The notes under the pieces: generated by a model
The model's database searches: none
Told to the model about the DNA's origin: nothing
Seen by the model: only the letters and a program-made list of their open reading frames with translations
From: Gehongia tenuis
GTDB taxonomy: Bacteria; Bacillota; Clostridia; Christensenellales; NSJ-53
Assembly (NCBI RefSeq): GCF_014384795.1
Contig: NZ_JACRSR010000005.1
Coordinates: 1 to 64,000 of the forward strand
DNA: 64,000 nt
Reading direction: 5' to 3'
Shown: in pieces, positions 56,623 to 64,000 of the stretch
Position numbering within the stretch: position 1 is the first letter of the stretch
Layout of the letters: each line of letters opens with the position of its first letter
Position numbers and translations under genes: made by a program

Positions 56623-57378
56623 TTATTTCGTTGGGAATGTGGTGGCGGGGTCCTGGGAAGCGTCCCCTTTCCAGACCTCGAAATGCAGGTGCGGGCCCTC
56701 TTCCGATTCAATCATGGCGCTGGTTCCTACGGCGCCGATCTGCTGGCCTTTTTCCACCTTGTCCCCCACCTTCACAGTGTTGGTGGCGGCAAGGCAGGCG
56801 TAGACCGTTCTTACATCATTGCCGTGATCAATGATCACCACGTTGCCGTAGAAACCATCTTCCTTGACGTCGGTCACTTCACCGGCAAGAGCTGCGCACA
56901 CCTTGGTGCCCTCCTCCGCTTTGATATCCAGACCTTGGTGGGTGGTCCACTGGTCCAACGTTTTCGAATATCTTAGCTGGTCCTTGGAGTAGGTTTGTCC
57001 AAATTCGCCCTCCACAGGTTTTGAAAGCTGCAGCTCATTGACGGGCTTAGCTGTCTCCGTGGGCTGAGGCGCAGCTGTGGGTTCGGGCGTCGCCTTGAGA
57101 TCCTCCACCGCTTGATTGCGTTCCTGCTCTGCATCAGCGATGCTTTGGTTCAAATCGGGCAGGTATTCCACCTGCTGACTGCCTTCCGAGGGCGCGGGCG
57201 TCGCCTGGGCCTGCTGCTTGTCGCCCTGAAGGCCGGTTGCCACCAAGGCGGTAGCGCCCGCAAGGGCGAGGCAGGCAAAGACAAAGACGTATACGCCCTT
57301 TCCCTTCATAAAATCCTTGAAGCTCTTTTTCTGCCCATCCTGGCCGCGATTGGAACCGTTCCTATATCTGTTGCTCAT
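56623..57378 (-). CDS. spoIIQ: SpoIIQ-like forespore M23 protein
   Basis: A 251-residue protein with one N-terminal membrane anchor (GVYVFVFACLALAGATALVATG, about residues 28-49), a Pro/Glu/Thr-rich spacer and a LytM domain. The zinc ligands are present in HQGLDI and HLHFEV, unlike the degenerate Bacillus SpoIIQ, so it is probably active, as in Clostridium. It would pair with SpoIIIAH in the space between mother cell and forespore during engulfment. GGAGGTGATATT precedes ATG 57378. The murA-spoIID-spoIIQ order is typical. Confidence 0.85.
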   Translation of the reverse strand: MSNRYRNGSNRGQDGQKKSFKDFMKGKGVYVFVFACLALAGATALVATGLQGDKQQAQATPAPSEGSQQVEYLPDLNQSIADAEQERNQAVEDLKATPEPTAAPQPTETAKPVNELQLSKPVEGEFGQTYSKDQLRYSKTLDQWTTHQGLDIKAEEGTKVCAALAGEVTDVKEDGFYGNVVIIDHGNDVRTVYACLAATNTVKVGDKVEKGQQIGAVGTSAMIESEEGPHLHFEVWKGDASQDPATTFPTK

Positions 57379-57439
57379 TAAAAATATCACCTCCTAGGTG
57401 ATATTTTGACCGTTTGCTTTTATTTCATACTTGAGCCCA

Positions 57440-58486
57440 TCAATTTAGCTGGCTGATCTCCGCTCCCCCGTAATAATGGGTTAAAATGGCCCTATAATCC
57501 TGGCCGTTCTGCGCCATGCTGTTGGCACCCGTCTGGCTCATGCCCACGCCGTGGCCGTAACCAATACAATGAATCTTTACCGCTCCATCGGTAAAGCTCA
57601 GATCAAACTGGGCCGAGGGCAAATCAAACACCGTGCGAAAATCCGTCCCCTTCACCGCAACGCCGCCCACCTCGATGGTATCCACCCGGCCGCCTTCCGT
57701 GTAAGACAGAATCTTCACCTGGCTCGATAGTTTTCCAGCGCTGAGCTTGGCTTTGCCGTAGCTTTTCTTGAAGGTGCTGATAAATTTCTCGTTGGTGAAG
57801 GTGAGTGTCCGGTCGTAGTTTTGAGATTTTTCTTCGCCGGTGCTGGACACGCTTTTGAGATAGGGATAGGATGCGCCGAAGACCGCCTGGGCATCCTCCG
57901 TCTTTCCGCCACTCACGGCGTGATAGAAGACCTGGATGGGCCTGCCATCGTAGGTCAGAATCTGTCCCTCCGTGGAAAAAACTGCCTCGTGAATCTTGGC
58001 AGCGTAGGTTTCATAGGCTCCGCCCCAATCCTTTTTGAGGTTATCCGCCGTCTTATAATCCTGGCAATGGCCAAATTCGGTGCATACGTCCGCGCCAGGA
58101 TGCTTGACACAGCCATCGCCCCCCTGGGCGGTGGATTTCTTGACGGCCAGGGTTCTCGCCGCCACAGCTTGGGCTTTGAGGGCTTCCAGTTCATAGGAAG
58201 CGGGCATCTCTGCCGATACCACGCCGCACACATAATCGTCGAGCCCCATCTCCACAATCGAACCACTGTTGTGATCATAAACCTTGATCGTTTCCGGCAC
58301 AGCACCTTGAGCTTTCATAGGCGCTGCGCTGTTCTCCACCTGAATGCCCGGTGTGACGCTGGGTTTGTCCACGCTCTGGCCTGCCCCGAGAAGCATGGGA
58401 AAACCCACCAAAAGCATAAGAAGGCCTGCCGCGCCTCCCACGGTCCAAGCCATTCTCTTTTTCTGCCTGCGACGCCGTCTCGTCAT
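57440..58486 (-). CDS. spoIID: SpoIID stage II sporulation lytic transglycosylase
   Basis: A 348-residue membrane-anchored protein with an N-terminal helix (WTVGGAAGLLMLLVGFPMLLGA), then the SpoIID domain: MGLDDYVCGVVSAEMPASYELEALKAQAVAARTLAV, ILTYDGRPIQVFYHAVSGGKTEDAQAVFG, and C-terminal HCIGYGHGVGMSQTGANSMAQNGQDYRAILTHYYGGAEI. It cleaves glycan strands during engulfment. The Cys pairs near residue 135 (CVKHPGADVCTEFGHC) may hold a metal. ATG 58486 is chosen over 58501 because the lysine-rich start follows it, but both are possible. Confidence 0.92.
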   Translation of the reverse strand: MTRRRRRQKKRMAWTVGGAAGLLMLLVGFPMLLGAGQSVDKPSVTPGIQVENSAAPMKAQGAVPETIKVYDHNSGSIVEMGLDDYVCGVVSAEMPASYELEALKAQAVAARTLAVKKSTAQGGDGCVKHPGADVCTEFGHCQDYKTADNLKKDWGGAYETYAAKIHEAVFSTEGQILTYDGRPIQVFYHAVSGGKTEDAQAVFGASYPYLKSVSSTGEEKSQNYDRTLTFTNEKFISTFKKSYGKAKLSAGKLSSQVKILSYTEGGRVDTIEVGGVAVKGTDFRTVFDLPSAQFDLSFTDGAVKIHCIGYGHGVGMSQTGANSMAQNGQDYRAILTHYYGGAEISQLN

Positions 58487-58540
58487 TTTCGCACATCCCA
58501 TCCCAGTCTTTTTATTAGACTATGCGGGAATGGTCCGGCT

Positions 58541-59794
58541 TCATGCGTCCCGACGCTCAATGGATGCGCCCAGACTGCGCAGTTTCTCCTCCAGCCGGTC
58601 GTAGCCCCGGTCGATATGTTCAAGGCCCATGATCTGGGTAACGCCCTTTGCAGCCAGACCCGCAAGAATGAGGGCTGCACCCGCTCGAAGATCGGGGGCC
58701 TCCACCTTCGTCCCCTGAAGCTGGGACACGCCCTTTACGACGGCGCTCCTGTCATCGATCAGTATATCGGCGCCCATCCGCTTCAGCTCGCCAACATGAA
58801 GGAATCGATTCTCAAAGACCGTCTCGGTGATCACGCTGGTACCATCCCCGAGGCAGCATAGCGCCATCATCTGGGGCTGCATATCCGTGGGAAACCCAGG
58901 ATACGGCAGGGATTTGATGTCCACCGAATGGATCTTTGGACTGCCCTTGATTCGAAGGGACTTGGGATATTCGGTGATGGTGGCGCCCGCCTCCCGAAGC
59001 TTGGCTAAGACAGGCCTCAGATGGGCGCAGCGAACGTTCTGGAGAAGCACATTGCCGCCGGTCATGGCCGCGCCCACCATGAAGGTACCCGCTTCCACTC
59101 GATCGGGAATGGGCGTATATTCCACGCCCGAAAGCTGACGCGCCCCTTCGATGATCAAAAAGTCGCTTCCCAGGCCTTTGATCTTGGCGCCCATGGCCAT
59201 CAGCATCTCTCCCAGATCCATGATTTCCGGCTCCTTCGCGGCATTCTCCAGGATGGTGGTGCCTTTGGCCAGGCATGCTGCCATGAGCAGATTTTCCGTG
59301 GCGCCCACACTGGGGAAGTCCAGATAGATCCTGGCGCCGGTGAGCCGGGGTGCCGTGGCGGTTACGTATCCGTTGCCCAGCGTGATCTCCGCACCCAGGG
59401 CGCGAAATCCCTTGAGATGCAGATCCACCGGGCGAACGCCAATGTTGCATCCCCCGGGCAGCGGCAGCCGGGCTTTGCCAAATCTGGCCAGCAGCGGGCC
59501 CATCACCAGGACCGATGCTCGTAGACGCCGCATGGCTTCATAGGGCGCTTCCTCCGTTACCAGACCTTCACACCGGGCGGTAAGGGTATCATATTTCATA
59601 TGGGTCTGGCTTCCAAGATGATTCAGTACCTCCACCATGGCCTGAACATCGGACAATCGGGGCATCTTATGTATGGTGCAGGTTTCCCCGGTCAGAAGCG
59701 TCGCCGCCATGATGGGCAGCACCGCGTTTTTCGCGGAACTGACGACGACTTTACCTTCCAGGGGCACACTTTTTTCGATCCAAATGGATTGCAT
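58541..59794 (-). CDS. murA: UDP-N-acetylglucosamine 1-carboxyvinyltransferase
   Basis: A 417-residue MurA, the first committed step of peptidoglycan synthesis. Lys22-Asn23 (SSAKNAVLPI) and the fosfomycin-target Cys116 in PLPGGCNIGVRPVDLH are intact, as are FPTDMQPQ and ENRFLHVGEL. AAAGGATC lies before ATG 59794. Its neighbour spoIID and the leader hairpin suggest a sporulation-linked copy. I cannot tell whether a second murA exists elsewhere. Confidence 0.96.
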   Translation of the reverse strand: MQSIWIEKSVPLEGKVVVSSAKNAVLPIMAATLLTGETCTIHKMPRLSDVQAMVEVLNHLGSQTHMKYDTLTARCEGLVTEEAPYEAMRRLRASVLVMGPLLARFGKARLPLPGGCNIGVRPVDLHLKGFRALGAEITLGNGYVTATAPRLTGARIYLDFPSVGATENLLMAACLAKGTTILENAAKEPEIMDLGEMLMAMGAKIKGLGSDFLIIEGARQLSGVEYTPIPDRVEAGTFMVGAAMTGGNVLLQNVRCAHLRPVLAKLREAGATITEYPKSLRIKGSPKIHSVDIKSLPYPGFPTDMQPQMMALCCLGDGTSVITETVFENRFLHVGELKRMGADILIDDRSAVVKGVSQLQGTKVEAPDLRAGAALILAGLAAKGVTQIMGLEHIDRGYDRLEEKLRSLGASIERRDA

Positions 59795-59812
59795 CCGCGC
59801 TGATCCTTTCCA

Positions 59813-59851
59813 TAAAAAATACCAAGTTTTTGAGGTTCTCAAGGTTCTTGG
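59813..59851 (-). promoter_or_regulatory. Attenuator-like hairpin in the murA leader
   Basis: On the minus strand CCAAG-AACCT-TGAG-AAC-CTCA-AAAA-CTTGG is followed by TATTTTTT, ending 19 bases before the murA ATG. It looks like a weak terminator placed inside the leader. Confidence 0.4.
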
Positions 59852-59955
59852 TTCAAAAACATCTTCCCCGAAAGCGATCCTCCATATACGCGAAAAAGGT
59901 TCCTTGATTCGTCATTTATTGGCTGGAAATCTTCCATATATTAAAATTGTCCAAA

Positions 59956-59985
59956 TTCACAAAAAGTTCATTTTTTGGCTATAAT
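59956..59985 (+). promoter_or_regulatory. Promoter of candidate small RNA
   Basis: TTCACA (59956-59961), an 18-base spacer and TATAAT (59980-59985). The only downstream element on this strand before the next promoter is the hairpin-terminator pair below. Confidence 0.55.
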
Positions 59986-59991
59986 GAGTTC

Positions 59992-60105
59992 AAATTGTCC
60001 CCTTATTCTATACATCGTAAGGATTCAATTGATTTGAATCCCCTGCAACCTCCCTTTCATATACTCTTACAGCCGGATGAATCATTATCATCCGGTCCTT
60101 TTTTT
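59992..60105 (+). ncRNA. Candidate small RNA with CCUCCC single-stranded stretch
   Basis: The roughly 114-nt transcript would contain an 8-bp hairpin (GGATTCAA-TTGAT-TTGAATCC, 60021-60041), an unpaired C-rich segment with CCTCCC at 60049-60054, and a terminator (CCGGATGA-ATCATTA-TCATCCGG then TCC and seven T, 60073-60105). No credible open frame fills it. CCUCCC complements ribosome-binding sites, the usual seed of C-rich Firmicute regulatory RNAs. It lies in a 443-base gap between divergent murA and the MFS gene. No name is known to me, and it is a prediction only. Confidence 0.5.
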
Positions 60106-60178
60106 GTCCTCAAGAAAAAGTTTTCTTAGCTTTTTTGAAATTTTTTGTTTTTTTGTCCCATTTGTGCCTTTTGTTTGA

Positions 60179-60207
60179 TTGCGTCCATAGAAAACCCGTG
60201 CTAGACT
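60179..60207 (+). promoter_or_regulatory. Promoter of the MFS gene
   Basis: TTGCGT (60179-60184), a 17-base spacer and TAGACT (60202-60207), 30 bases before the ATG. Confidence 0.6.
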
Positions 60208-60237
60208 GGGTAACGTATGTGAAAAGGAGGCCATTTC

Positions 60238-61416
60238 ATGTCGCCCTATAAGAAAGCCATACCCATTTTTGTAGGCATGACCTTTCTGTATTTTATCTCC
60301 ATGTATGCCTACGTGCCCATTTTGTCACCCTATGCCCAGAACTTGGGCGCAACCCTGTCCATGATCGGCGTTATCACCGGCGCTTATGGTCTGATTCAGG
60401 TGTTCCTGCGGATTCCTCTTGGCATCGCGTCGGACAAGATGCGCCGGCGCAAAGTCTTCGTGATGGCCGGCATGGCCATGAATATCGTGGCGGCTCTGGT
60501 GATGCTCTTTGCGGACAGTCCCGTTTGGGTCCTGCTTTGCCGCATGTGCTCCGGAGCGGCGGCCGTCGCCTGGGTCCATATCTCGGTGCTGTTCACCAGC
60601 TACTTCCCGGCCCATAAATCGGCCCAGGCCATCAGCATTCTAAACGCCATCAGCTACAGCGGCAACATGTGCGGGACGCTCTTAGGCGGCGCCATCGGCA
60701 ACAGCTTCGGCGTACAGGCGGCGTTTATCACGTCCATCATCGCCGGCGCCGTCTCGCTCGTAATTTCCTTCTTCATCAAGGAAAACCGGCCGCCGGTAGC
60801 GCAGGAGCCCATCACCGTCAAAAAGCTGCTCCTCATGGGAAAGGAGAAGAACCTTCTTATCGTATCCATCCTTGCGGTGCTCATTCAGCTTATCGCCTTT
60901 GGCACCACCTTCGGCTTTGTGCCCATCCAGGCGGACGCTCTCGGAGCCACCTCCATGCAGCAGAGCATCCTCACGGCCATGGCATCCCTGTCCGCGTTCT
61001 GTTCTTCCTTCCTGGTGGGGATCGTGTTCACCAAATATATTGGAAAATATCTGACCATCATCATCGGCTTTGTGCTGGCGTTCATTACCACCGCGGCCTT
61101 CCCCTATATGACCAGCATTATGGGACTTTATGTGGTCCAGTTCATCGGCGGTTTTGCAAAGGGTATGATTTTCCCCACGCTCATGTCCTTGTCCATCGAA
61201 TCAGTGGCACCGGAAAAGCGCAGTACCGCCATGGGCTTCTTCCAGGCCATCTATGGCGTGGGGATGTTCCTGGGCCCCACGCTGACCGGCTTCATCTCCG
61301 ATCTCATCGGTATGACCGGCGGTTTCTGGGTGATCGGTTCCATGGGTATTATCGGCGCCATCATCACCGCCTTCTATGCCCGCATGAACAAGAATCAGCC
61401 TGCATTGAACCCATAA
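60238..61416 (+). CDS. Major facilitator superfamily transporter
   Basis: A 392-residue, 12-helix MFS transporter. The motif A loop is RIPLGIASDKMRRRKVFVMAG (between helices 2 and 3), and the sequence begins with IPIFVGMTFLYFISMYAYVPILSPYAQNLGA, a drug-efflux-like start. A second-half FAKGMIFPTLMSLSIESVAPEKRSTAMGFFQAIYGVGMFLGPTLTGF is typical of DHA1-type exporters. Substrate is unknown. AAAAGGAGGCC precedes ATG 60238. It is monocistronic with a strong terminator. Confidence 0.88.
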   Translation: MSPYKKAIPIFVGMTFLYFISMYAYVPILSPYAQNLGATLSMIGVITGAYGLIQVFLRIPLGIASDKMRRRKVFVMAGMAMNIVAALVMLFADSPVWVLLCRMCSGAAAVAWVHISVLFTSYFPAHKSAQAISILNAISYSGNMCGTLLGGAIGNSFGVQAAFITSIIAGAVSLVISFFIKENRPPVAQEPITVKKLLLMGKEKNLLIVSILAVLIQLIAFGTTFGFVPIQADALGATSMQQSILTAMASLSAFCSSFLVGIVFTKYIGKYLTIIIGFVLAFITTAAFPYMTSIMGLYVVQFIGGFAKGMIFPTLMSLSIESVAPEKRSTAMGFFQAIYGVGMFLGPTLTGFISDLIGMTGGFWVIGSMGIIGAIITAFYARMNKNQPALNP

Positions 61417-61423
61417 TTCGAAA

Positions 61424-61453
61424 AAAGAAGCTCCCCCAAGCGGGGGAGCTTTT
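61424..61453. terminator. Terminator between MFS and esterase genes
   Basis: GCTCCCCC-AAGC-GGGGGAGC flanked by A and T runs. It ends the MFS gene rightward and the esterase gene leftward. Confidence 0.9.
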
Positions 61454-62164
61454 CTATACGCAGCCGCAGTCTCGCAGGAATTTCACAGCTTCCCTGGACC
61501 AGGCCGCCGCTTCGTAACCTCTGGCCAGTCCCAGCCCGTGCCGTCCCGCATCATACAGATCCATGCGATGGAATACGCCGCAGCGCTCCAGCGCCCCATC
61601 CAGCATGAAGGCATGTTCCACCGGAACGGAGGCATCCTCCCGGGTATGCCAGAAATAGGTGGGCGGAAAATCAGCCGTCATGTGGCGTTCCAAACTGAGC
61701 TTCTCCATGAGCACCGGATCGCCTGCCGTCAGGTTCGCCACACATCGGACATGGGCATGTTCCACAAAACTGACCACAGGATAACCCAGCACCAGGGCGT
61801 CCGGACCAATCCCCGGCGTCCATTCTTCATGATATAGGGCGGTGGATGCGGCAAGATGGGCGCCGGCGCTGAAGCCTGCCACCACGACCTTGTCATAATC
61901 CTTTTTGACCCGGCAAAGCGCCCGCATGAGATCCATCTGAGGTGCAGGATAATGCCAGGGCGCCACGCGGTAATGGAGCACAAAGGCAGGGTAGCCCTCG
62001 CTTTGAAAAAAACGCGCCACCGGCTCTCCCTCGTGAGGCGCCAGCATGGCGTAAGCGCCGCCAGGGCAGACGATGACCGCCGTCCCGCCTCCAGCGGGAT
62101 AGAAATCCAAGTCGGGCCCCCACTGGCTCTGCAGGCCCTCCAGTTTCCTCTCCTGTGATTTCAT
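61454..62164 (-). CDS. Alpha/beta hydrolase, esterase/lipase-like (BD-FAE type)
   Basis: A 236-residue serine hydrolase without signal peptide. The nucleophile motif is GFSAGAH (Ser in VVVAGFSAGAHLAAS), preceded by the oxyanion CPGGAYAML loop. The catalytic Asp lies in REDASVPVEHA and the His in GRHGLGL. It resembles BD-FAE-type acetyl-xylan or carbohydrate esterases. GAGGAGTGCT precedes ATG 62164. It follows the HAD phosphatase gene by eight bases on the same strand, so the two form an operon. Confidence 0.85.
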   Translation of the reverse strand: MKSQERKLEGLQSQWGPDLDFYPAGGGTAVIVCPGGAYAMLAPHEGEPVARFFQSEGYPAFVLHYRVAPWHYPAPQMDLMRALCRVKKDYDKVVVAGFSAGAHLAASTALYHEEWTPGIGPDALVLGYPVVSFVEHAHVRCVANLTAGDPVLMEKLSLERHMTADFPPTYFWHTREDASVPVEHAFMLDGALERCGVFHRMDLYDAGRHGLGLARGYEAAAWSREAVKFLRDCGCV

Positions 62165-62172
62165 AGCACTCC

Positions 62173-62973
62173 TCATAGATAGGGCACCATACCGCCCAGA
62201 TTTTCAAAGACAAGCTCCGGCTGAATCTCCGAACGCTCCAGATCCTCGGCCTTGGTCTCTCCGCTCAGCACCAAAACGGCGAGAAGCCCATGATCCACAC
62301 CGGTTCGGATATCGGTGTACAGCCGGTCCCCCACCATGGCCATCTGTCCGCTTTCAAGGCCGGTCCGAGCTTTGAGACAATCCACAATTTCCTCATAGGG
62401 TTTGCCCACGATCCTATCCGGTTTTCGGCCGGTGGAGGCCTCGATGAAGGCCAGAATGGCCCCGATATCGGGGATAAAACCCGTCTCCGTGGGACAATTG
62501 AAGTCAGGATGGGTTGCCACAAAGGGCAGTCCTGCCCTCACGTAATCACAGACTTTGCACATCTTGTCATAGTCCAGGGTGGTATCAAAGCCGATCACGC
62601 ATAGATCGGGAGCATCTTCGCTCAAAACGACGCCCATGGCTTCCATCTCCTTACGGAGATTTTCATTGCCCAGCAAAAATACCCTTTTCCCCGGATAGGT
62701 CTTTAAAACATACTCAGCAGCAACCTGTCCGGAGGTCAGAATCTCATTTTTACCGATCGTGACTCCCATGCCGGCAAGCTTATTCACGTACTGCCAGGAG
62801 CCTTTGGATGAATTGTTCGTGAGGAAGATAACCCGTCGTCCCGTGGCCTTAACCTTCCTGATAAAAGCCATTGAACCCTCCAGGATTCGGCCCCCTAAAT
62901 AGAAGGTGCCATCCATATCCAAAGCAAAGCATTCAATGCCTTGTAACCGCTTTCTGATATCCTCATTTTTCAT
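62173..62973 (-). CDS. HAD-IIA family hydrolase (NagD-like)
   Basis: A 266-residue phosphatase of the HAD IIA (NagD/PGP) group. Motif I is FALDMDGTFYLG (residues 16-27), motif II is FLTNNSSKGS, motif III/IV lies in IVGKPYEEIV and MVGDRLYTDIRTGVDHG. The cap domain has VIGFDTTLDYDKMCKVCDYVRAGLPFVATHPDFNCPTETGFIPDIGA. It dephosphorylates sugar phosphates or nucleotides of unknown identity. It starts at ATG 62973, with no strong SD in the bases I examined. It heads a two-gene unit with the esterase. Confidence 0.9.
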   Translation of the reverse strand: MKNEDIRKRLQGIECFALDMDGTFYLGGRILEGSMAFIRKVKATGRRVIFLTNNSSKGSWQYVNKLAGMGVTIGKNEILTSGQVAAEYVLKTYPGKRVFLLGNENLRKEMEAMGVVLSEDAPDLCVIGFDTTLDYDKMCKVCDYVRAGLPFVATHPDFNCPTETGFIPDIGAILAFIEASTGRKPDRIVGKPYEEIVDCLKARTGLESGQMAMVGDRLYTDIRTGVDHGLLAVLVLSGETKAEDLERSEIQPELVFENLGGMVPYL

Positions 62974-63054
62974 CGGTCATGCCCCCTATTCATGGAATAT
63001 CATACCATGGATGATTCCCCTTGAAAAGAAAGGAAGAAGCAAATTTTTGTAAAG

Positions 63055-63146
63055 TAAACGGTTTATGAATGAAAAGATGAAATTTCCCTCTTTTTTTCAT
63101 GAAAGACAAATATCCCATTGAAAAATGGACGGGGGTCTAGTATAAT
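63055..63146 (+). promoter_or_regulatory. LacI-like operator and promoter of the Gfo/Idh gene
   Basis: TTGAAA (63118-63123), a 17-base spacer and TATAAT (63141-63146). TAAACGGTTTA (63055-63065), symmetric about a central G, lies 53 bases upstream and resembles the operator at 54113. Confidence 0.65.
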
Positions 63147-63185
63147 ATTATAGGAATTTCAAAAATTTAAGGAGGACTGTCTGCT

Positions 63186-64000
63186 ATGGAAAAAGTTCGT
63201 GTAGGACTCGTTGGTGTCGGCGGTATTGCGAACGGCAAACATATGCCCGCTTTGTCCAAGCTGCCCAATGTGGAAATCGTGGCTTTCTGCGATCTGATTG
63301 AAGAGCGTGCTCAGAAGGGTGCCAAGGAATATGGTGCCCCCGGTGCTGAGGTTTATACCGACTACCGGAAAATGCTGGAGCGCAAGGACATCGACGTTGT
63401 TCATGTTCTGACCCCCAACTGCTCCCATGCCGAGATCTCCATCGCTGCGATGGAAGCTGGCAAGGACGTTATGTGCGAAAAGCCCATGGCGATCAACTAT
63501 GAGCAGGCTTGCCAGATGCTGGAGGCCAAGAAGCGCACCGGCCGCAAGCTGACCATTGGTTATCAGAACCGTTTCCGTCAGGATTCCCTGTACATGAAGA
63601 CCCTGTGCGAGAACAATGAGCTCGGCGATATCTACTATGCCCGCGCTCATGCCGTTCGTCGTCGCGGTGTGCCCACCTGGGGCGTGTTCATCGACGAAGA
63701 GAAGCAGGGCGGCGGTCCCCTCATCGATATCGGAACCCATGCTCTGGACCTGTCCATGTGGATGATGGACAACTACGAGCCTGAACTGGTCGTGGGTAGT
63801 GTCTACCACAAGCTGAGCAGCCGCAAGAATGCTGCGAACAAGTTCGGCAGCTGGGATCCCGCGAAGTTCACCGTGGAAGATTCCGCTTTTGGTTTCATCA
63901 AGTTCAAGAACGGTGCCACCGTTAACCTGGAGGCTTCCTGGGCTCTCAATGCGATGAACATCGGCGAAGCTATGACCACCCTGTGCGGCACCGAGGGCGG
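63186..64000 (+). CDS. Gfo/Idh/MocA-family oxidoreductase, C-terminus beyond the window
   Basis: The first 271 residues of an NAD(P)-dependent sugar or inositol dehydrogenase, starting at ATG 63186 after AAGGAGGACTG. The Rossmann motif is VGLVGVGGIANGKHMPAL, the catalytic Lys is in VMCEKPMAINYEQA, and GGGPLIDIGTHALDLSMWMM carries the family's Asp and His. The frame is still open at the window end. Codon choice is strongly biased (AAG, GGT, CGT, AAC) like the second binding-protein gene, so it is likely highly expressed. Substrate is unknown. Confidence 0.9.
   Translation, partial: MEKVRVGLVGVGGIANGKHMPALSKLPNVEIVAFCDLIEERAQKGAKEYGAPGAEVYTDYRKMLERKDIDVVHVLTPNCSHAEISIAAMEAGKDVMCEKPMAINYEQACQMLEAKKRTGRKLTIGYQNRFRQDSLYMKTLCENNELGDIYYARAHAVRRRGVPTWGVFIDEEKQGGGPLIDIGTHALDLSMWMMDNYEPELVVGSVYHKLSSRKNAANKFGSWDPAKFTVEDSAFGFIKFKNGATVNLEASWALNAMNIGEAMTTLCGTEG

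Overview
The window is bacterial, about 55% GC by eye, and reads as a spore-forming Clostridia-type Firmicute. The evidence is a GerA-type germinant receptor operon, spoIID/spoIIQ beside murA, a GerMN lipoprotein, the sepF-yggT-ylmH-divIVA division cluster, a PyrR-attenuated pyr operon, an FMN riboswitch before ribU, many TTG/GTG starts and strong AGGAGG ribosome sites. I cannot name the genus.

Layout. (1) 1-7.7 kb is the integrase-proximal end of an integrated phage-like element whose other end lies outside the window. A leftward early operon carries three small metabolic or unknown genes, a Gam-like protein and a Rad52-like annealing protein. Three tiny ribbon-helix-helix genes surround a repeat-rich control region. 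A Cro-like/S24-repressor switch with three operator-like sites follows, then an ImmA/IrrE protease, a HicA-HicB toxin-antitoxin pair and a tyrosine integrase. The element abuts tRNA-Lys, the last gene of a four-tRNA operon (Arg, His, Gln, Lys). (2) 8.2-12.3 kb: yfcE, rdgB, a GerMN lipoprotein and rqcH. (3) 12.3-21.3 kb: pyrRP-BCFKDE, a pyrimidine operon without carAB, behind rluD and lspA. (4) 21.4-26.8 kb: a DUF5665 protein, the divIVA-ylmH-yggT-sepF-yggS-HlyD-like operon and sfsA. (5) 26.8-33.5 kb: riboswitch-ribU, msrB-eno, and a MarR-controlled heterodimeric ABC exporter. (6) 33.7-37.8 kb, rightward: a tyrosine phosphatase, a membrane protein with a permuted NlpC/LRAT-like domain, an unusual M23 protein and a sugar isomerase-like TIM barrel. 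(7) 37.9-41.9 kb: a gerA-gerC-small-gerB operon. (8) 42-48.5 kb: a PadR/HAAS/DUF4825 operon, then a leftward MMPL transporter, LxxG-heptad protein, TetR and acetyltransferase operon. (9) 48.9-56.6 kb, rightward: two tandem paralogous oligopeptide-type binding lipoproteins without permeases, degV, and an MDR dehydrogenase with a LarA-type nickel racemase. (10) 56.6-64 kb: murA-spoIID-spoIIQ, a candidate small RNA, an MFS transporter, an esterase and HAD phosphatase, and a truncated Gfo/Idh/MocA oxidoreductase.

The most rewarding places for a second look are the candidate small RNA with an unpaired CCUCCC stretch (about 59992-60105), the LarA-type protein whose ligand residues match LarA spacing, the RHH/operator region of the element (2.5-4.2 kb), and the permuted hydrolase/M23 pair (34.5-37 kb).
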